A DNA stretch of 64,000 bases from Deltaproteobacteria bacterium UBA4427 (GTDB taxonomy: Bacteria; Myxococcota_A; UBA9160; UBA4427): assembly GCA_002390675.1 (NCBI GenBank), contig DGPZ01000092.1, positions 23,049 to 87,048 on the forward strand, read 5' to 3'. Within the stretch, counting starts at the first letter, position 1; every line of letters starts with the position of its first letter. This document shows positions 37,133 to 45,584 of the stretch, piece by piece. Position numbers and translations under genes: made by a program. The notes under the pieces were generated by a model that worked only from the letters and a program-made list of their open reading frames with translations, did not search any database and was not told the origin of the DNA.

Positions 37133-38088
37133 AACTGAGAGAACCATTTTCGGTGGAGAGCGATCGGCCCATCACCGTCGCATAACACGGGATTCTCGCG
37201 GTAGATCTTGTCTCGCCAGATCGGGATGTCGTCTTTGACGCCATTCGCGAAACTGAAGAGAAGTGTCTTGCCCATGTCGTCCTGTTCAAGGCTCTTCGTT
37301 AGGAGAATAGACCACCTCAGAATTGTTCGATCTTCTTCGACTGGAGTGGTTACGTTGTAGAGCAGGAACTCGCCGGTCACTCCCGGTTTGAAGCCAGCGA
37401 CATTCTTTGCCCATACTGAAGCTAGGCCGGGACCCTGGGACTCTCGGATCGTCAAATACTCGGTCGCAGATTCGACTTCGCCCTGTGTGAAGTTTTCGCT
37501 GGTCAGGAACGTCTGAACCGTTTTTTTGAGTGGCCCGTCAACTGTGGCTTCGGCTTCCCGCATAGCAGGCATGCCGTGCAGGTATTGGAAATGAGCCGTA
37601 TCGACGTCGTTCTCCGAGATTTCCTGTGAGCAGGTTGGTAAGTCATGCTCGTAGTAGTGCACCTCGCCCCACTGATCTTGGTCGGTCTCGAGCCCAGACA
37701 TCGCCGGTGGATCGAAATACGGGTCCTTCCCTTCAGGGTGGTGCCAGCCCAAGATCATGCCGTTGATCTCCTGAACCGGAATCGTCTCGGCGACTGCACG
37801 GGCAGGGATCTTCTTTGCATAAGGGATCTCCGTGCATTGCCCTTCCGTTCCCCATTTCCAGTGATGGAAGGGGCAGCGCAAAGATTCCCCGACGACGGTT
37901 CCCTGGTTGAGCGGCGCACCCAAATGGGGACAGTAGTTTTCGAGGGCTATCGCCGTGCCGGACTCGGTGCGAAAGATCACGAGGTCGCGCCCGCAGAAGC
38001 GGACTTTCTTTACTTCCGAAGCGGCCAAGTCATGTGAAAAAGAAAGACCGAACCAGCCGTGGGGAATCGGAAAGGGAAATGCGCTCAT
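37123..38088 (-). CDS. Rieske non-haem iron oxygenase (KshA-like)
   Basis: A 321-residue oxygenase component. The [2Fe-2S] ligands are C53-H55 and C72-H75 (CPHLGAP, CPFHHWKW). The mononuclear iron site is ENDVDTAHFQYLH with His166 and His171. The single-polypeptide length and layout match KshA (3-ketosteroid 9-alpha-hydroxylase oxygenase) and its DAF-36 relatives more than classical ring dioxygenases. A reductase is not adjacent. It converges with the carnitine pair, overlapping cdhA by ten bases. A carnitine or sterol substrate remains open. Confidence 0.88.
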   Translation of the reverse strand: MSAFPFPIPHGWFGLSFSHDLAASEVKKVRFCGRDLVIFRTESGTAIALENYCPHLGAPLNQGTVVGESLRCPFHHWKWGTEGQCTEIPYAKKIPARAVAETIPVQEINGMILGWHHPEGKDPYFDPPAMSGLETDQDQWGEVHYYEHDLPTCSQEISENDVDTAHFQYLHGMPAMREAEATVDGPLKKTVQTFLTSENFTQGEVESATEYLTIRESQGPGLASVWAKNVAGFKPGVTGEFLLYNVTTPVEEDRTILRWSILLTKSLEQDDMGKTLLFSFANGVKDDIPIWRDKIYRENPVLCDGDGPIALHRKWFSQFYV

Positions 38089-38244
38089 GATACTGCTCCA
38101 AGTAGACGTGGGACTTACGTTCGTTGTACTCGCGCGGAATGCGAGAGGAGAGCCGTGACGGTAGTGAGTGGCCTAGGAACTTCAGTAGGTAGCAAGGAGG
38201 GTAAGGAAAGGCGCTTCAGGTTTGGCTTGCGCGCCGCGGGTGAC

Positions 38245-39579
38245 CTATCGGGTGCCTGGATCGAATGCTCCGAGGCCCAGGTTCTCGCGAAGCGTCTCAG
38301 CTTCGTACTCGTCCCTAAACAGGCCGCGCTCCACAAGAATCGGCACGACTTCATTAATGAACTCTGTCATGCCGGTCGGCAATACGGGGCAGTCAAGCAT
38401 GAAACCGTCAGCAGCCCCCTCTTCGATCCACGATTGCATGTTATCCGCGATTTCGGTCGCTGTCCCGATGAAGGGATGTCGGGGGGTGGTCGTGCCTAGC
38501 GCGACTTCTCGCAGAGTGAGGCCGGCTTTATTGGCGTATTTTTTGATGCCGTCGGTCGTGCTCTGCCACCCGCCGCGCCCTCGGTCGCCGAGGTCTGGGA
38601 AAGGCGCGTCGAGGTCGTAGCTAGACCAATCAATGTCATCGAAGAAGCGCCCAAGATAGGCGAGGGCGACATCGATGTTGACGAGGTCGCCTATCGCGCG
38701 GAATTTCTCTTCGGCTTCATGGTGAGTCCGTCCTACGACCGGGCCGATTCCTTGCAGGATGAGAATGTCGCTCTGCCTGCGGCCGCTCTTGATGGCACGC
38801 TCATGCAAGTTTGTGCGGAATCGCTTTGCGCTTCCGATCTCAGGCTGAACGGCAAAGATGGCATCCGCGCGGCTTGCTGCGAAATCACGTCCCGCCTCGG
38901 ATGCGCCCGCTTGAAAGAGCACGGGTTGACCTTGGCGAGAGTGGATTAGGTTGAGCGGTCCGGCGACTGAAAAAAATTCGCCCTCGTGATTGAGCGCGTG
39001 CAGTTTGTTCGGGTCGATGAATTGCCCGCGTTCTTTGTCACGAAGAAATGCGTCGTTTTCCCATGAACTCCAAAGGCCTTCGGTCACATCGACGAACTCA
39101 TTTGCCATGCGGTACCGCACATCGTGGTTGGGGTGATCTGGTTCGATGCCTGCTTTGCCGTAGTTGGCAGCCGTTCCGGCGAGCGGCGACGTTACGATAT
39201 TCCAACCCGCACGACCCTGGGAGAGTAGGTCGATCGTGCCGAACTGACGGGCGACGGTGAAGGGCTCGGAGTAGGTCGTGGAAAGCGTTGCGACGAGTCC
39301 TATGTGAGTTGTTGCGGGGGCAAGCGCGGCGAGCAGAGTGAGCGGTTCGAAGCGTGTCAGGAAATTAGGGTGGGACTTTTCGGAGATGTAGAGGCCATCG
39401 CCGAAGAAGACGAAGTCGAGCTTCGCGGCTTCGGCCTGGCGCGTCATCTCAAGATAGTGGCCGAGGTTGACTGCACCATCGGGGACGGACTCTGGATGGC
39501 GCCAAGAACCCATATTGCTGCCCGTGCCGGACAGAAAGGTCCCGATTCTCATTTTCTTGCTGGCAGTCGATTGCATCAT
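38245..39579 (-). CDS. LLM-class flavin monooxygenase (NtaA/SnaA/DszA type)
   Basis: A 444-residue FMNH2-dependent monooxygenase. It opens RIGTFLSGTGSNMGSWRHP and shows the class features FFGDGLYISEKSHPNF, GRAGWNIVTSPL and QAGASEAGRDFAASRADAIF, typical of the nitrilotriacetate/dibenzothiophene-sulfone branch. It needs a separate flavin reductase, not seen nearby. The substrate (often a sulfur or nitrogen compound) is not identified. Rare here are start signals: no clear Shine-Dalgarno precedes ATG 39579. Confidence 0.92.
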   Translation of the reverse strand: MMQSTASKKMRIGTFLSGTGSNMGSWRHPESVPDGAVNLGHYLEMTRQAEAAKLDFVFFGDGLYISEKSHPNFLTRFEPLTLLAALAPATTHIGLVATLSTTYSEPFTVARQFGTIDLLSQGRAGWNIVTSPLAGTAANYGKAGIEPDHPNHDVRYRMANEFVDVTEGLWSSWENDAFLRDKERGQFIDPNKLHALNHEGEFFSVAGPLNLIHSRQGQPVLFQAGASEAGRDFAASRADAIFAVQPEIGSAKRFRTNLHERAIKSGRRQSDILILQGIGPVVGRTHHEAEEKFRAIGDLVNIDVALAYLGRFFDDIDWSSYDLDAPFPDLGDRGRGGWQSTTDGIKKYANKAGLTLREVALGTTTPRHPFIGTATEIADNMQSWIEEGAADGFMLDCPVLPTGMTEFINEVVPILVERGLFRDEYEAETLRENLGLGAFDPGTR

Positions 39580-39635
39580 TGGGAAGTTCTTTCACATCCG
39601 AAGCGGAGCGCCGAGGGCCGGTCTCCTTCTTCTAC

Positions 39636-39933
39636 TCAGACGCTAATAAGGGGTAAGACTTCTCGAGAAAGGATCTGGCCACTGATGACTTCACCCTCGT
39701 GCCGCTCGTAGTTTTCGAGGTTATCGACAGCTCGCGGAAGCGCGTCGAGCATGGGGAGTTCCTGGAGATGCTTGAAGCGCAAGAGCTCATAGAATATCGC
39801 CCAGGCGAGGGCCTTTTGGAACGCGACGCCCATGAAAACCCACTCAAGCGGTGAGCCGAATTCGCTCAGTAAAATTCGCGGAGAGAATTGCGTCGTTGTC
39901 GTAGGGCGGGTGGTCAGTATTCGCTGTCGTCAT
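39636..39933 (-). pseudogene. Small gene with apparent frameshift
   Basis: Two frames together give one protein-like sequence. From ATG 39933 the first frame reads MTTANTDHPPYDNDAI, then a +1 slip near 39886 joins SPRILLSEFGSPLEWVF and continues to the stop at 39636 with FKHLQELPMLDALP and LPLISV. In the original frame a stop follows shortly after. The 65-residue frame alone (39636-39833) is the shadow remainder. This is either a frameshift error or a degraded gene; the family is unknown. The divergent SDR start lies about 50 bp away. Confidence 0.4.
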
Positions 39934-39947
39934 ATGATTACATGAGT

Positions 39948-39968
39948 AGAACTCAGAACTCAGAACTC
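39948..39968. repeat. Tandem heptamer repeat before SDR gene
   Basis: AGAACTC is repeated three times without spacing, 17 bases upstream of the SDR start and close to its AGCGGAGG ribosome-binding site. It could be a slippage-prone phase-variable tract or an operator array. Confidence 0.6.
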
Positions 39969-39984
39969 GTAAGCGGAGGCAATC

Positions 39985-40782
39985 ATGTCTGAAGAATTCT
40001 TGAACAGATATGGGCCGTGGGCCCTTGTGACTGGCGCAGCGGAGGGACTCGGAGCCGAGTTCGCCTCGCAGATCGCGGCAAAGGGTCTCGGCATTCTATT
40101 GGTTGACGTTCAGCTGGATAAGGCGACGAAACATGCAGCCGATCTGGCCCAGCGCTTTGGGGTCGAGACGCGGGCCATCGAATGCGATCTGTCGAAGAGC
40201 GATTTCCTCGATGGTCTACTCGGAGAGACCGATCCCTTTGAGATCGGTCTTCTGATCTGCTCCGCTGGGATCGGTACGACGGGCCCTTTTGTCGATACGC
40301 CGATCGACGCCATGAAGCGCGCGGTTCAGGTGAATGCAGTGGCGACGCTCGAGTTGTGTTATGCGCTAGCTCCGCCCATGGTCGAAAGGGGGAAGGGCGG
40401 GATTATGCTTCTCGCCTCGAACTCTGCTTACGCCGGGACTCCCTACGTCGCCGCATATGCAGCGACGAAAGCATTCGACCTGTCGTTAGGCGAAGCGCTT
40501 TGGTACGAATTGGCACCGCACGGCGTCGATGCAATGGCGTTTTCACCAATGGGTACCAATACGCCCGGCCTACGGCGCGGAATGCCGGCGATTAAGGAAG
40601 GTGATGTTATTGAGGGCATCATGACCCCCGAAGATGCTGTGGCTATGGCGCTTGGGGCCCTGGGGAAGACTTCTAGCCTTCGCGCAGACTTTCCGGATGC
40701 CGGAAATGCAACCCGGGAGGCGGCGATTAACAGGGCCGGGGATGCATTGAAATTACAGGCGCGGTACACCGGCACTTCATGA
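39985..40782 (+). CDS. Short-chain dehydrogenase/reductase
   Basis: A 265-residue classical SDR. Cofactor site TGAAEGLGAEFA, NAG-like region CSAGIGTTG, catalytic Ser in SNSAYAGTP and Tyr/Lys in YAATK. The sequence resembles the DHRS/estradiol-17-beta type group with LSLGEALWYEL after the Lys. Substrate unknown. ATG 39985 follows GCGGAGG at spacing five. It is monocistronic by appearance, with the heptamer repeat in its leader. Confidence 0.9.
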   Translation: MSEEFLNRYGPWALVTGAAEGLGAEFASQIAAKGLGILLVDVQLDKATKHAADLAQRFGVETRAIECDLSKSDFLDGLLGETDPFEIGLLICSAGIGTTGPFVDTPIDAMKRAVQVNAVATLELCYALAPPMVERGKGGIMLLASNSAYAGTPYVAAYAATKAFDLSLGEALWYELAPHGVDAMAFSPMGTNTPGLRRGMPAIKEGDVIEGIMTPEDAVAMALGALGKTSSLRADFPDAGNATREAAINRAGDALKLQARYTGTS

Positions 40783-41157
40783 GTCCAAGGAGCCAAATCG
40801 ACGGAGCTACCTGACGACCTGCCTACACTTTGAGGCGGACCAGTGGTAGCTCGAATAAGCCCGTCGTGCTCAGCAGCATGAAGCTGAGAAGCACTCTCGG
40901 GTCAGCTAGATTGATTGCGGCTTCGACCCGGTAGGCCGCGCTCTTTGGGAAGATCTGAGAGCTGTCGGATGAAATTGTGCCGGCGCCCGCTTTAGTTGCG
41001 ATCAGTAGGCAGGGTGCAGCAAATAACGCTTCGGGCCGAACTTAACTTCAGATGTTCGGCTTGGTGCATCCCTAGCAGGAACATCCAGCCTAGTCGCGAC
41101 GGCCTCCGGTTAAACGAAGCCGCCGCGACGAATGATCTCGGCTTGGATCGACTGCGG
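40783..41157. other. Intergenic region, no supported gene
   Basis: About 375 bp between convergent SDR and glutathione peroxidase genes. One minus-strand frame of some 70 codons (about 40826-41045) has protein-like residues but no acceptable start, and it follows a stop directly; it could be a remnant. No terminator hairpin with a T-tract was recognised. Confidence 0.4.
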
Positions 41158-41634
41158 CTAGCTAAAGTCTTTCTTGATCGCTTCGGCGATATCTTCGGGC
41201 GAAACTTGCGGCGCGAAGCGTCGAAGAACTTGTCCATCTCGACCCACTAGGAACTTGGTGAAGTTCCAGGCTATGTCTTCGTTTCCGTCTTCATCCGCGT
41301 GGCCTGATTTCAGGAACTCGTAGACGGGACTCACTCCGTCCCCGTTGACGTCGATTTTTGAGAACATCGGGAAAGATGCCTCGTATTTAGAGGTCGCGAA
41401 TTCAAGGATCTCCGCGTCGGTTCCGGGCTCCTGCGCACCAAATTGGTTGCAGGGAAAAGCAAGTACTGTGAGTTGATCAGATTCTTCGTGAAGGGTACGC
41501 AGACCTGCGTACTGACCGGTGAGTCCTCAATTACTTGCGACGTTCACGACTAGGCAGAGCTGCCCTTCGAACTGGGAAAAGCGAGTGAGTTCACCCGTGA
41601 TCGACTGGGCTTCGAGATTATGAAAGTTAGGCAT
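41158..41634 (-). CDS. Glutathione peroxidase with predicted selenocysteine
   Basis: Two frames that look separate are one gene: the first ends at TGA 41529-41527, the second continues in the same frame to 41158. Reading the TGA as Sec gives 158 residues with Sec36 in VNVAS-N-U-GLTGQYAGL, exactly the catalytic position of glutathione peroxidases. The rest is canonical: FPCNQFGAQEPG (Gln of the triad) and WNFTKFLVG (Trp). The start ATG 41634 has AAAAGGAG upstream. A 7-bp hairpin with GGTC loop follows the TGA, see the SECIS entry. It reduces peroxides; the frame upstream to 41787 is not part of the gene. Confidence 0.88.
41495..41512 (-). promoter_or_regulatory. Bacterial SECIS element of the glutathione peroxidase gene
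   Basis: On the coding strand GTACGCA-GGTC-TGCGTAC forms a perfect 7-bp stem with a four-base loop; the loop starts 22 bases after the TGA. The upper stem and loop GCAGGTCTGC is identical to that of E. coli fdhF SECIS, the known SelB binding hairpin. This lies inside the coding sequence, as bacterial SECIS elements do. Confidence 0.85.
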
Positions 41635-41806
41635 GGATTCTCCTTTTGGCTGATCCAGCAGAAATCCTAGCTCGTTCTGCGGGCATACCGCGAGGGCCAA
41701 GCGCGTAGGGGGTGGAGGCTTATCTGTGGCCTTTACACTGGTGCTCGAAGAGCGCGAACTCGAGTCGCCCGTCAGAAGATGAGCCATGTCGAACCCCGAA
41801 GGCTAG

Positions 41807-41989
41807 GGCCGCGCCTCAGCCCTTGACCTCCGCGGGGTGTTTGGACTGATCTTTCTGATTCCCGTCACGGTCATGACCCGCGTTGGGGATCCTACGCATA
41901 TCGGTCCTCTCTTTAAGAACGTCGCTCTATTGAGCGGTCTGATTCATTTCGGGATTCGGGGAGGGGGCGCATTCAGTATCGATCGTTAA
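41807..41989 (+). pseudogene. C-terminal remnant of a DoxX-like membrane protein
   Basis: The frame between stops at 41804-41806 and 41987-41989 reads LDLRGVFGLIFLIPVTV...FKNVALLSGLIHFGIRGGGAFSIDR, close to the last third of DoxX-family proteins (the IPVT helix, KNLALLGGLL helix and the GxGxxSxD tail). No start codon or N-terminal part exists upstream, where the peroxidase gene begins on the other strand. It is a likely deletion remnant. Confidence 0.45.
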
Positions 41990-42388
41990 GCGAAGTGGGC
42001 TTTGGCATGCCCCATCGGGGAGGCCGAACGCTGCTCTCATTTCAGAGAGCGTTACCGCCGCTCGCATTTTCGCTTTGGGGGTGACGTCGACCGAGTGGCT
42101 GAGCCGCGGGCGGACCTACGACGAGCATTGCTTCAGCCGTCTCACGCAGGTCTTTTCATAGGATGTCTCGAGCTGTGGCCTCGCCTGGATTGCGGATTTC
42201 CCGACTAAGCGCGGGATCGAAAAGAGGGCGCTGATGTCTGACGGCAAGCTCTATGTGACGTTTTCTTCGATGTGGTCGAGAGGCTGAGCATCCGGCTTGT
42301 TCATCTGCGTGATGAGAGCCTGCATACTTGTGGACCGAGAGAGCTGTGCCGATAGAATAAGGTTTCAACCGGGGCGGGTCTGACAATT
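41990..42388. other. Intergenic region, nothing recognised
   Basis: About 400 bp between the DoxX remnant and the next SDR. Short frames on both strands have no protein family character. It presumably includes the promoter of the SDR gene. Confidence 0.4.
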
Positions 42389-43210
42389 ATGGCTACATCG
42401 ATACTTGAGGCATTTAGGCTCGACGGCAAGGTGGCGATCGTGACCGGTTCCGGCCGCGGGATCGGCGAGGAGACCGCTCGGGCATTCGCCGAGGTGGGCG
42501 CGCGCGTTGTTTGCGTTGCACGAAGCGCTGCCCAAATTAAAGATACGGTTTCAGCGATTGAAGACCAGGGTGGTGAAGGATTGGCTGTCGCGTGCGATCT
42601 GACCGAAGCCGGATCCGCGGATGAAGTTGTTGGCCGTGCCGTTGAACGATTTGGGGCGGTCGATATTCTTGTCAATAACGCCGGGGGCGGAGGGCATGTC
42701 CCGACGAAGTACGCCACAGATGAGCATTTTGAGGCCGGGCTCTCTCTGAATTTCCGTGCTCCCTTCTACCTAACGCGGTCAGCCCGGCCCCACCTTCGTA
42801 AAGGGAGAGGAGTGGTTCTGAATATCTCCTCGGGCTATTCGCGCGCGGCGAATATTGGCTCGATACCCTACGGAGGAGCGAAGGCGGCGCTCGAGCAAAT
42901 GACGCGAATGATGGCCATGGAGTACGCACCGGAGATCCGCGTGAATGCGATCCGAGTTGGCGCCGTGACAACTGAGAACATGAAGCAAAACCTGCTCGCG
43001 GCTATGCCCGGCATCGGCGAGAAGCTCTCGAATTGGACGCCGCTTGGGCGACTCGGGGAACCACGAGATATCGCGCTAGCCGCGCTCTACCTCTGTTCGC
43101 CGGCGAGTGATTATGTCACGGCGCGTATCCTGCCAGTGGATGGCGGCGTCGTTCTGGAGCGGTCAGCTATGGAGCTGATCGAGCGGGCGGAGCGGTTAGA
43201 CAAGGGTTGA
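42389..43210 (+). CDS. Short-chain dehydrogenase/reductase
   Basis: A 273-residue SDR with TGSGRGIGEETARA, NNAGGGG, catalytic Ser in ISSGYSRAAN and Tyr/Lys in PYGGAKAAL. It resembles 3-oxoacyl-[ACP] reductase and the many hydroxysteroid/7-alpha-HSD enzymes of this length. Substrate unclear. The C-terminal extension after DGGVVLE (SAMELIERAERLDKG) is unusual but short. It is isolated between two gaps. Confidence 0.9.
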   Translation: MATSILEAFRLDGKVAIVTGSGRGIGEETARAFAEVGARVVCVARSAAQIKDTVSAIEDQGGEGLAVACDLTEAGSADEVVGRAVERFGAVDILVNNAGGGGHVPTKYATDEHFEAGLSLNFRAPFYLTRSARPHLRKGRGVVLNISSGYSRAANIGSIPYGGAKAALEQMTRMMAMEYAPEIRVNAIRVGAVTTENMKQNLLAAMPGIGEKLSNWTPLGRLGEPRDIALAALYLCSPASDYVTARILPVDGGVVLERSAMELIERAERLDKG

Positions 43211-43615
43211 TCAAGAGTAGAAGCTGTCCGTGGAAGAAATTTCGCTCTTTCACGAAGGCCTCGAGTTCTCGAAAAGTTCTAGGAGAGGGTCTGTTGCTGG
43301 TCTGCCTCTACGGGTTTCCATACAACGCCTGCTCGTATCGATTTTAGATGGAAGCTCTTCGACCTACGTAATCCAAATCTCTAATTCGCAACGCTGGTGC
43401 AGGGAATGGTTGTGCCATCGGCTCGCGTCGAGTGAAGCGTGTGAGCTTGAGCGGAGAAGCTGACGTGGTGGTTGCAGGGTTTGGTTTTTGTGACTTACCG
43501 ATTAGTTCTTTATTAGTTGGCGGTATTTTTGAGCTAGCCGAGAAGATTCGTCCCTGAAGAGAGTCTGGTCACTGCAGCGGGTCCAACTGCGATTATCAGC
43601 CGACCCGCTCAAATG
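43211..43615. other. Intergenic region, no supported gene
   Basis: About 405 bp between convergent SDR and HsaA-like genes. A weak stem GCGGGTC/GACCCGC (43577-43583, 43602-43608) lies near the end of the HsaA-like gene, without a T-run. A 77-codon plus-strand frame has no recognisable character. Confidence 0.4.
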
Positions 43616-44770
43616 TTAGTCGGCGAGTTCCATGAGAGCCTGACCCCATTTGTCTAGGGTCTCGTTCGTGGCCACGATGTGTTGCCCCGATCCGATTAAG
43701 TCGCGGAAGGCACGTTGGACTGGGCTGTCGAGATGGAGGGCACCTGCGCCTGCATAGGGAAAGAGCTGGGTGCAGGCCTTGACGACTGTCTCCGTAGCCC
43801 AGCCCAGCGCCGCTTCGACTCGTGCCACGTCAGGACCGGCGAGTGGAGCATCGGTTTCGATTGCGATTGCCTCGGCTAGATCGAGCTCGTCGATCAGATA
43901 GGCACGGGCTGCGCGAAGCGTCGCGTCGGTTCGTCCGAGTTCCTGTTGGAATGCGCCGCGCTCACCCACGGTCTCCGGATCAAGGACTCGTTTTTTATTC
44001 TTGGCGAGCTTCGCGATCTCGTCGACCAGACGCTGTGCGACGCCTAGCGTGAAACCAAAGTTTTCACCGCCAACGTAGGCGCGGTAACCTATTTTCCCGT
44101 ACATGACACCGCCGCGCTGTTGAACGAAGGGGTTGAATGTCATCTCTTCTGGGACGAAGACATTCTCCACCGTGACGTCAACACTGCCGGTTCCCTGGAG
44201 CGCGGCGACATGCCAATTGTCGTGGAGCGTGACTTCGCTCGTGGGGATGATCACGCCGAGAGGACCCGGTGGGTCTGGGCAAATCGATGCGAGGAATATG
44301 TAGTCTGCGCAGGTAACCCCGCTCGCGTAGGACCAGCGGCCGGTTAGGCGGTATCCACCTTCTACGGGCTCACTGCGGCCTGTTGGCGAGGAAACCGCGG
44401 CCATGAGCGGTACGGGATGTTCCGTGAAGATCTTCTCGAGGGCCTCTTCGCTTGCATTGGACCCAATGATACCAAGAGATCCATTTTGATTGAAGGCAAG
44501 CCAGGCGGCTGTCGGATTCACGTATGCGAGGCGCGCAAAGAAATCGATCTGATCGGAGGGGCATAGCTCGCAGCCGCCCACGTCATGCGGGAGTTTTGCA
44601 AGCGGAATCTTTGACTGGCGCATGAGGTCGGCGAGCGCCGCAGTCGGCCGCCGTTCGATTTCACACTTCCGAGCCTCTGCTTCGAATTCGGGAGCAAGCG
44701 CATCGAATGCCTCGGTAATTTCTTGGACAGATATTTGGGGGCGGGAAGCGAGGAATTCTGATCCGGACAT
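43616..44770 (-). CDS. Acyl-CoA dehydrogenase-fold flavin monooxygenase (HsaA-like)
   Basis: A 384-residue protein of the acyl-CoA dehydrogenase superfamily, in the branch of HsaA/HpaB-type oxygenases. It has SPTGRSEPVEGGYRLTGRWSYASG in place of the usual ACAD substrate loop, and ends with the C-terminal helix typical of this branch (HIVATNETLDKWG). In steroid degradation HsaA hydroxylates the 3-HSA phenol ring before extradiol cleavage. The divergent VOC dioxygenase-like gene 800 bp away supports a ring-cleavage role, by inference. A TetR gene follows upstream in the same direction. Confidence 0.85.
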   Translation of the reverse strand: MSGSEFLASRPQISVQEITEAFDALAPEFEAEARKCEIERRPTAALADLMRQSKIPLAKLPHDVGGCELCPSDQIDFFARLAYVNPTAAWLAFNQNGSLGIIGSNASEEALEKIFTEHPVPLMAAVSSPTGRSEPVEGGYRLTGRWSYASGVTCADYIFLASICPDPPGPLGVIIPTSEVTLHDNWHVAALQGTGSVDVTVENVFVPEEMTFNPFVQQRGGVMYGKIGYRAYVGGENFGFTLGVAQRLVDEIAKLAKNKKRVLDPETVGERGAFQQELGRTDATLRAARAYLIDELDLAEAIAIETDAPLAGPDVARVEAALGWATETVVKACTQLFPYAGAGALHLDSPVQRAFRDLIGSGQHIVATNETLDKWGQALMELAD

Positions 44771-44827
44771 GTGAGTCTCCTTGGTACGGGAGTGGCTATC
44801 CTTCGCATCAATCTAGATGTGAAACTG

Positions 44828-45439
44828 TTAGTCGGTCGCGAGATTGATGGTCCGCAACATGCTTTTCTTGACCCGCTCGCGAAAGGCGTCTTCGTCTCCT
44901 GGCTCGACTTCGGCAATCCTTAGCAAGTGGTCTTCAAAGGCAAACCACCCGAGCTGCATAGCTGCTTGCGCGGCGAAACCTGCGCGCAGCTCGAGGTCAT
45001 CCGCATCAGGATTTGCCTCACGGAGATGCCGTAGGACGCGTCGCGGGACTGAAATTTCGTCGTCGAGATCAACGGTCGCTACAAGATCTGCATCCCCGTC
45101 CATGACCGACTGACAGAGGGCTCGGAAGTAGGTGCGATTTTCCGTGAGCGAGAGCGGTGGCGGCAAAGCACCGCCTCCCGAGAGCTCAAGTGAGTGGTCA
45201 AAGTGTTGTCTTGCGAGGTGCCGCATGGCCGCCTCGAGTAGACCACGCTTACCGCCAAAATAGTGATGGACCTGGCCATGGTTCACGCCGGCTCGTTCTG
45301 CCAAGTCGCGAACCGAGAGGCTTTTGGGGCCGACCTCCCCAAGCATCTCGGCGGCAGCCGCGATCAGGGCAGATTTGACGGCGTCGCTCCCTTTGGCTCG
45401 GGAGGGAGATGGGGTTCCGGGAGCTTCTACTGCGCTCAT
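44828..45439 (-). CDS. TetR family regulator
   Basis: A 203-residue regulator. The N-terminal helix-turn-helix is visible as LIAAAAEMLGEVGPKSLSVRDLAERAGVNHGQVHHYFGGKRGLLEAAM, matching TetR. The effector domain is unassigned. It is upstream of the HsaA-like gene and divergent from the VOC dioxygenase gene, with a palindrome and direct repeats in the gap between them. It probably controls this island. Confidence 0.92.
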   Translation of the reverse strand: MSAVEAPGTPSPSRAKGSDAVKSALIAAAAEMLGEVGPKSLSVRDLAERAGVNHGQVHHYFGGKRGLLEAAMRHLARQHFDHSLELSGGGALPPPLSLTENRTYFRALCQSVMDGDADLVATVDLDDEISVPRRVLRHLREANPDADDLELRAGFAAQAAMQLGWFAFEDHLLRIAEVEPGDEDAFRERVKKSMLRTINLATD

Positions 45440-45480
45440 GATTCGACTTGGCCTCAGTAATCTGTTCTGCGAGAGATCAT

Positions 45481-45525
45481 CATGACTAGACAAGTGTCTA
45501 AAATTATTTTACACACATGACTAGA
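45481..45525. promoter_or_regulatory. Operator cluster between TetR and VOC genes
   Basis: TAGACA-AG-TGTCTA (45487-45500) is a perfect 14-bp palindrome. Overlapping and following it are two direct copies of CATGACTAGA (45481-45490 and 45516-45525). The site lies in the divergent promoter region of the TetR gene and would serve as its binding site. Confidence 0.5.
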
Positions 45526-45584
45526 TTGAGGCAAGGCAGGGCATTTTGATCTGCCGGCCCTCAAAGATCCGGAGGATTCCACTC

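Noticed and set aside
40826..41045. Possible 70-codon minus-strand gene fragment
   Set aside because: No start codon, immediately after a stop, and no family recognised; kept only as a remark.
43577..43608. Inverted repeat after the HsaA-like gene as terminator
   Set aside because: Long loop and no T-tract.
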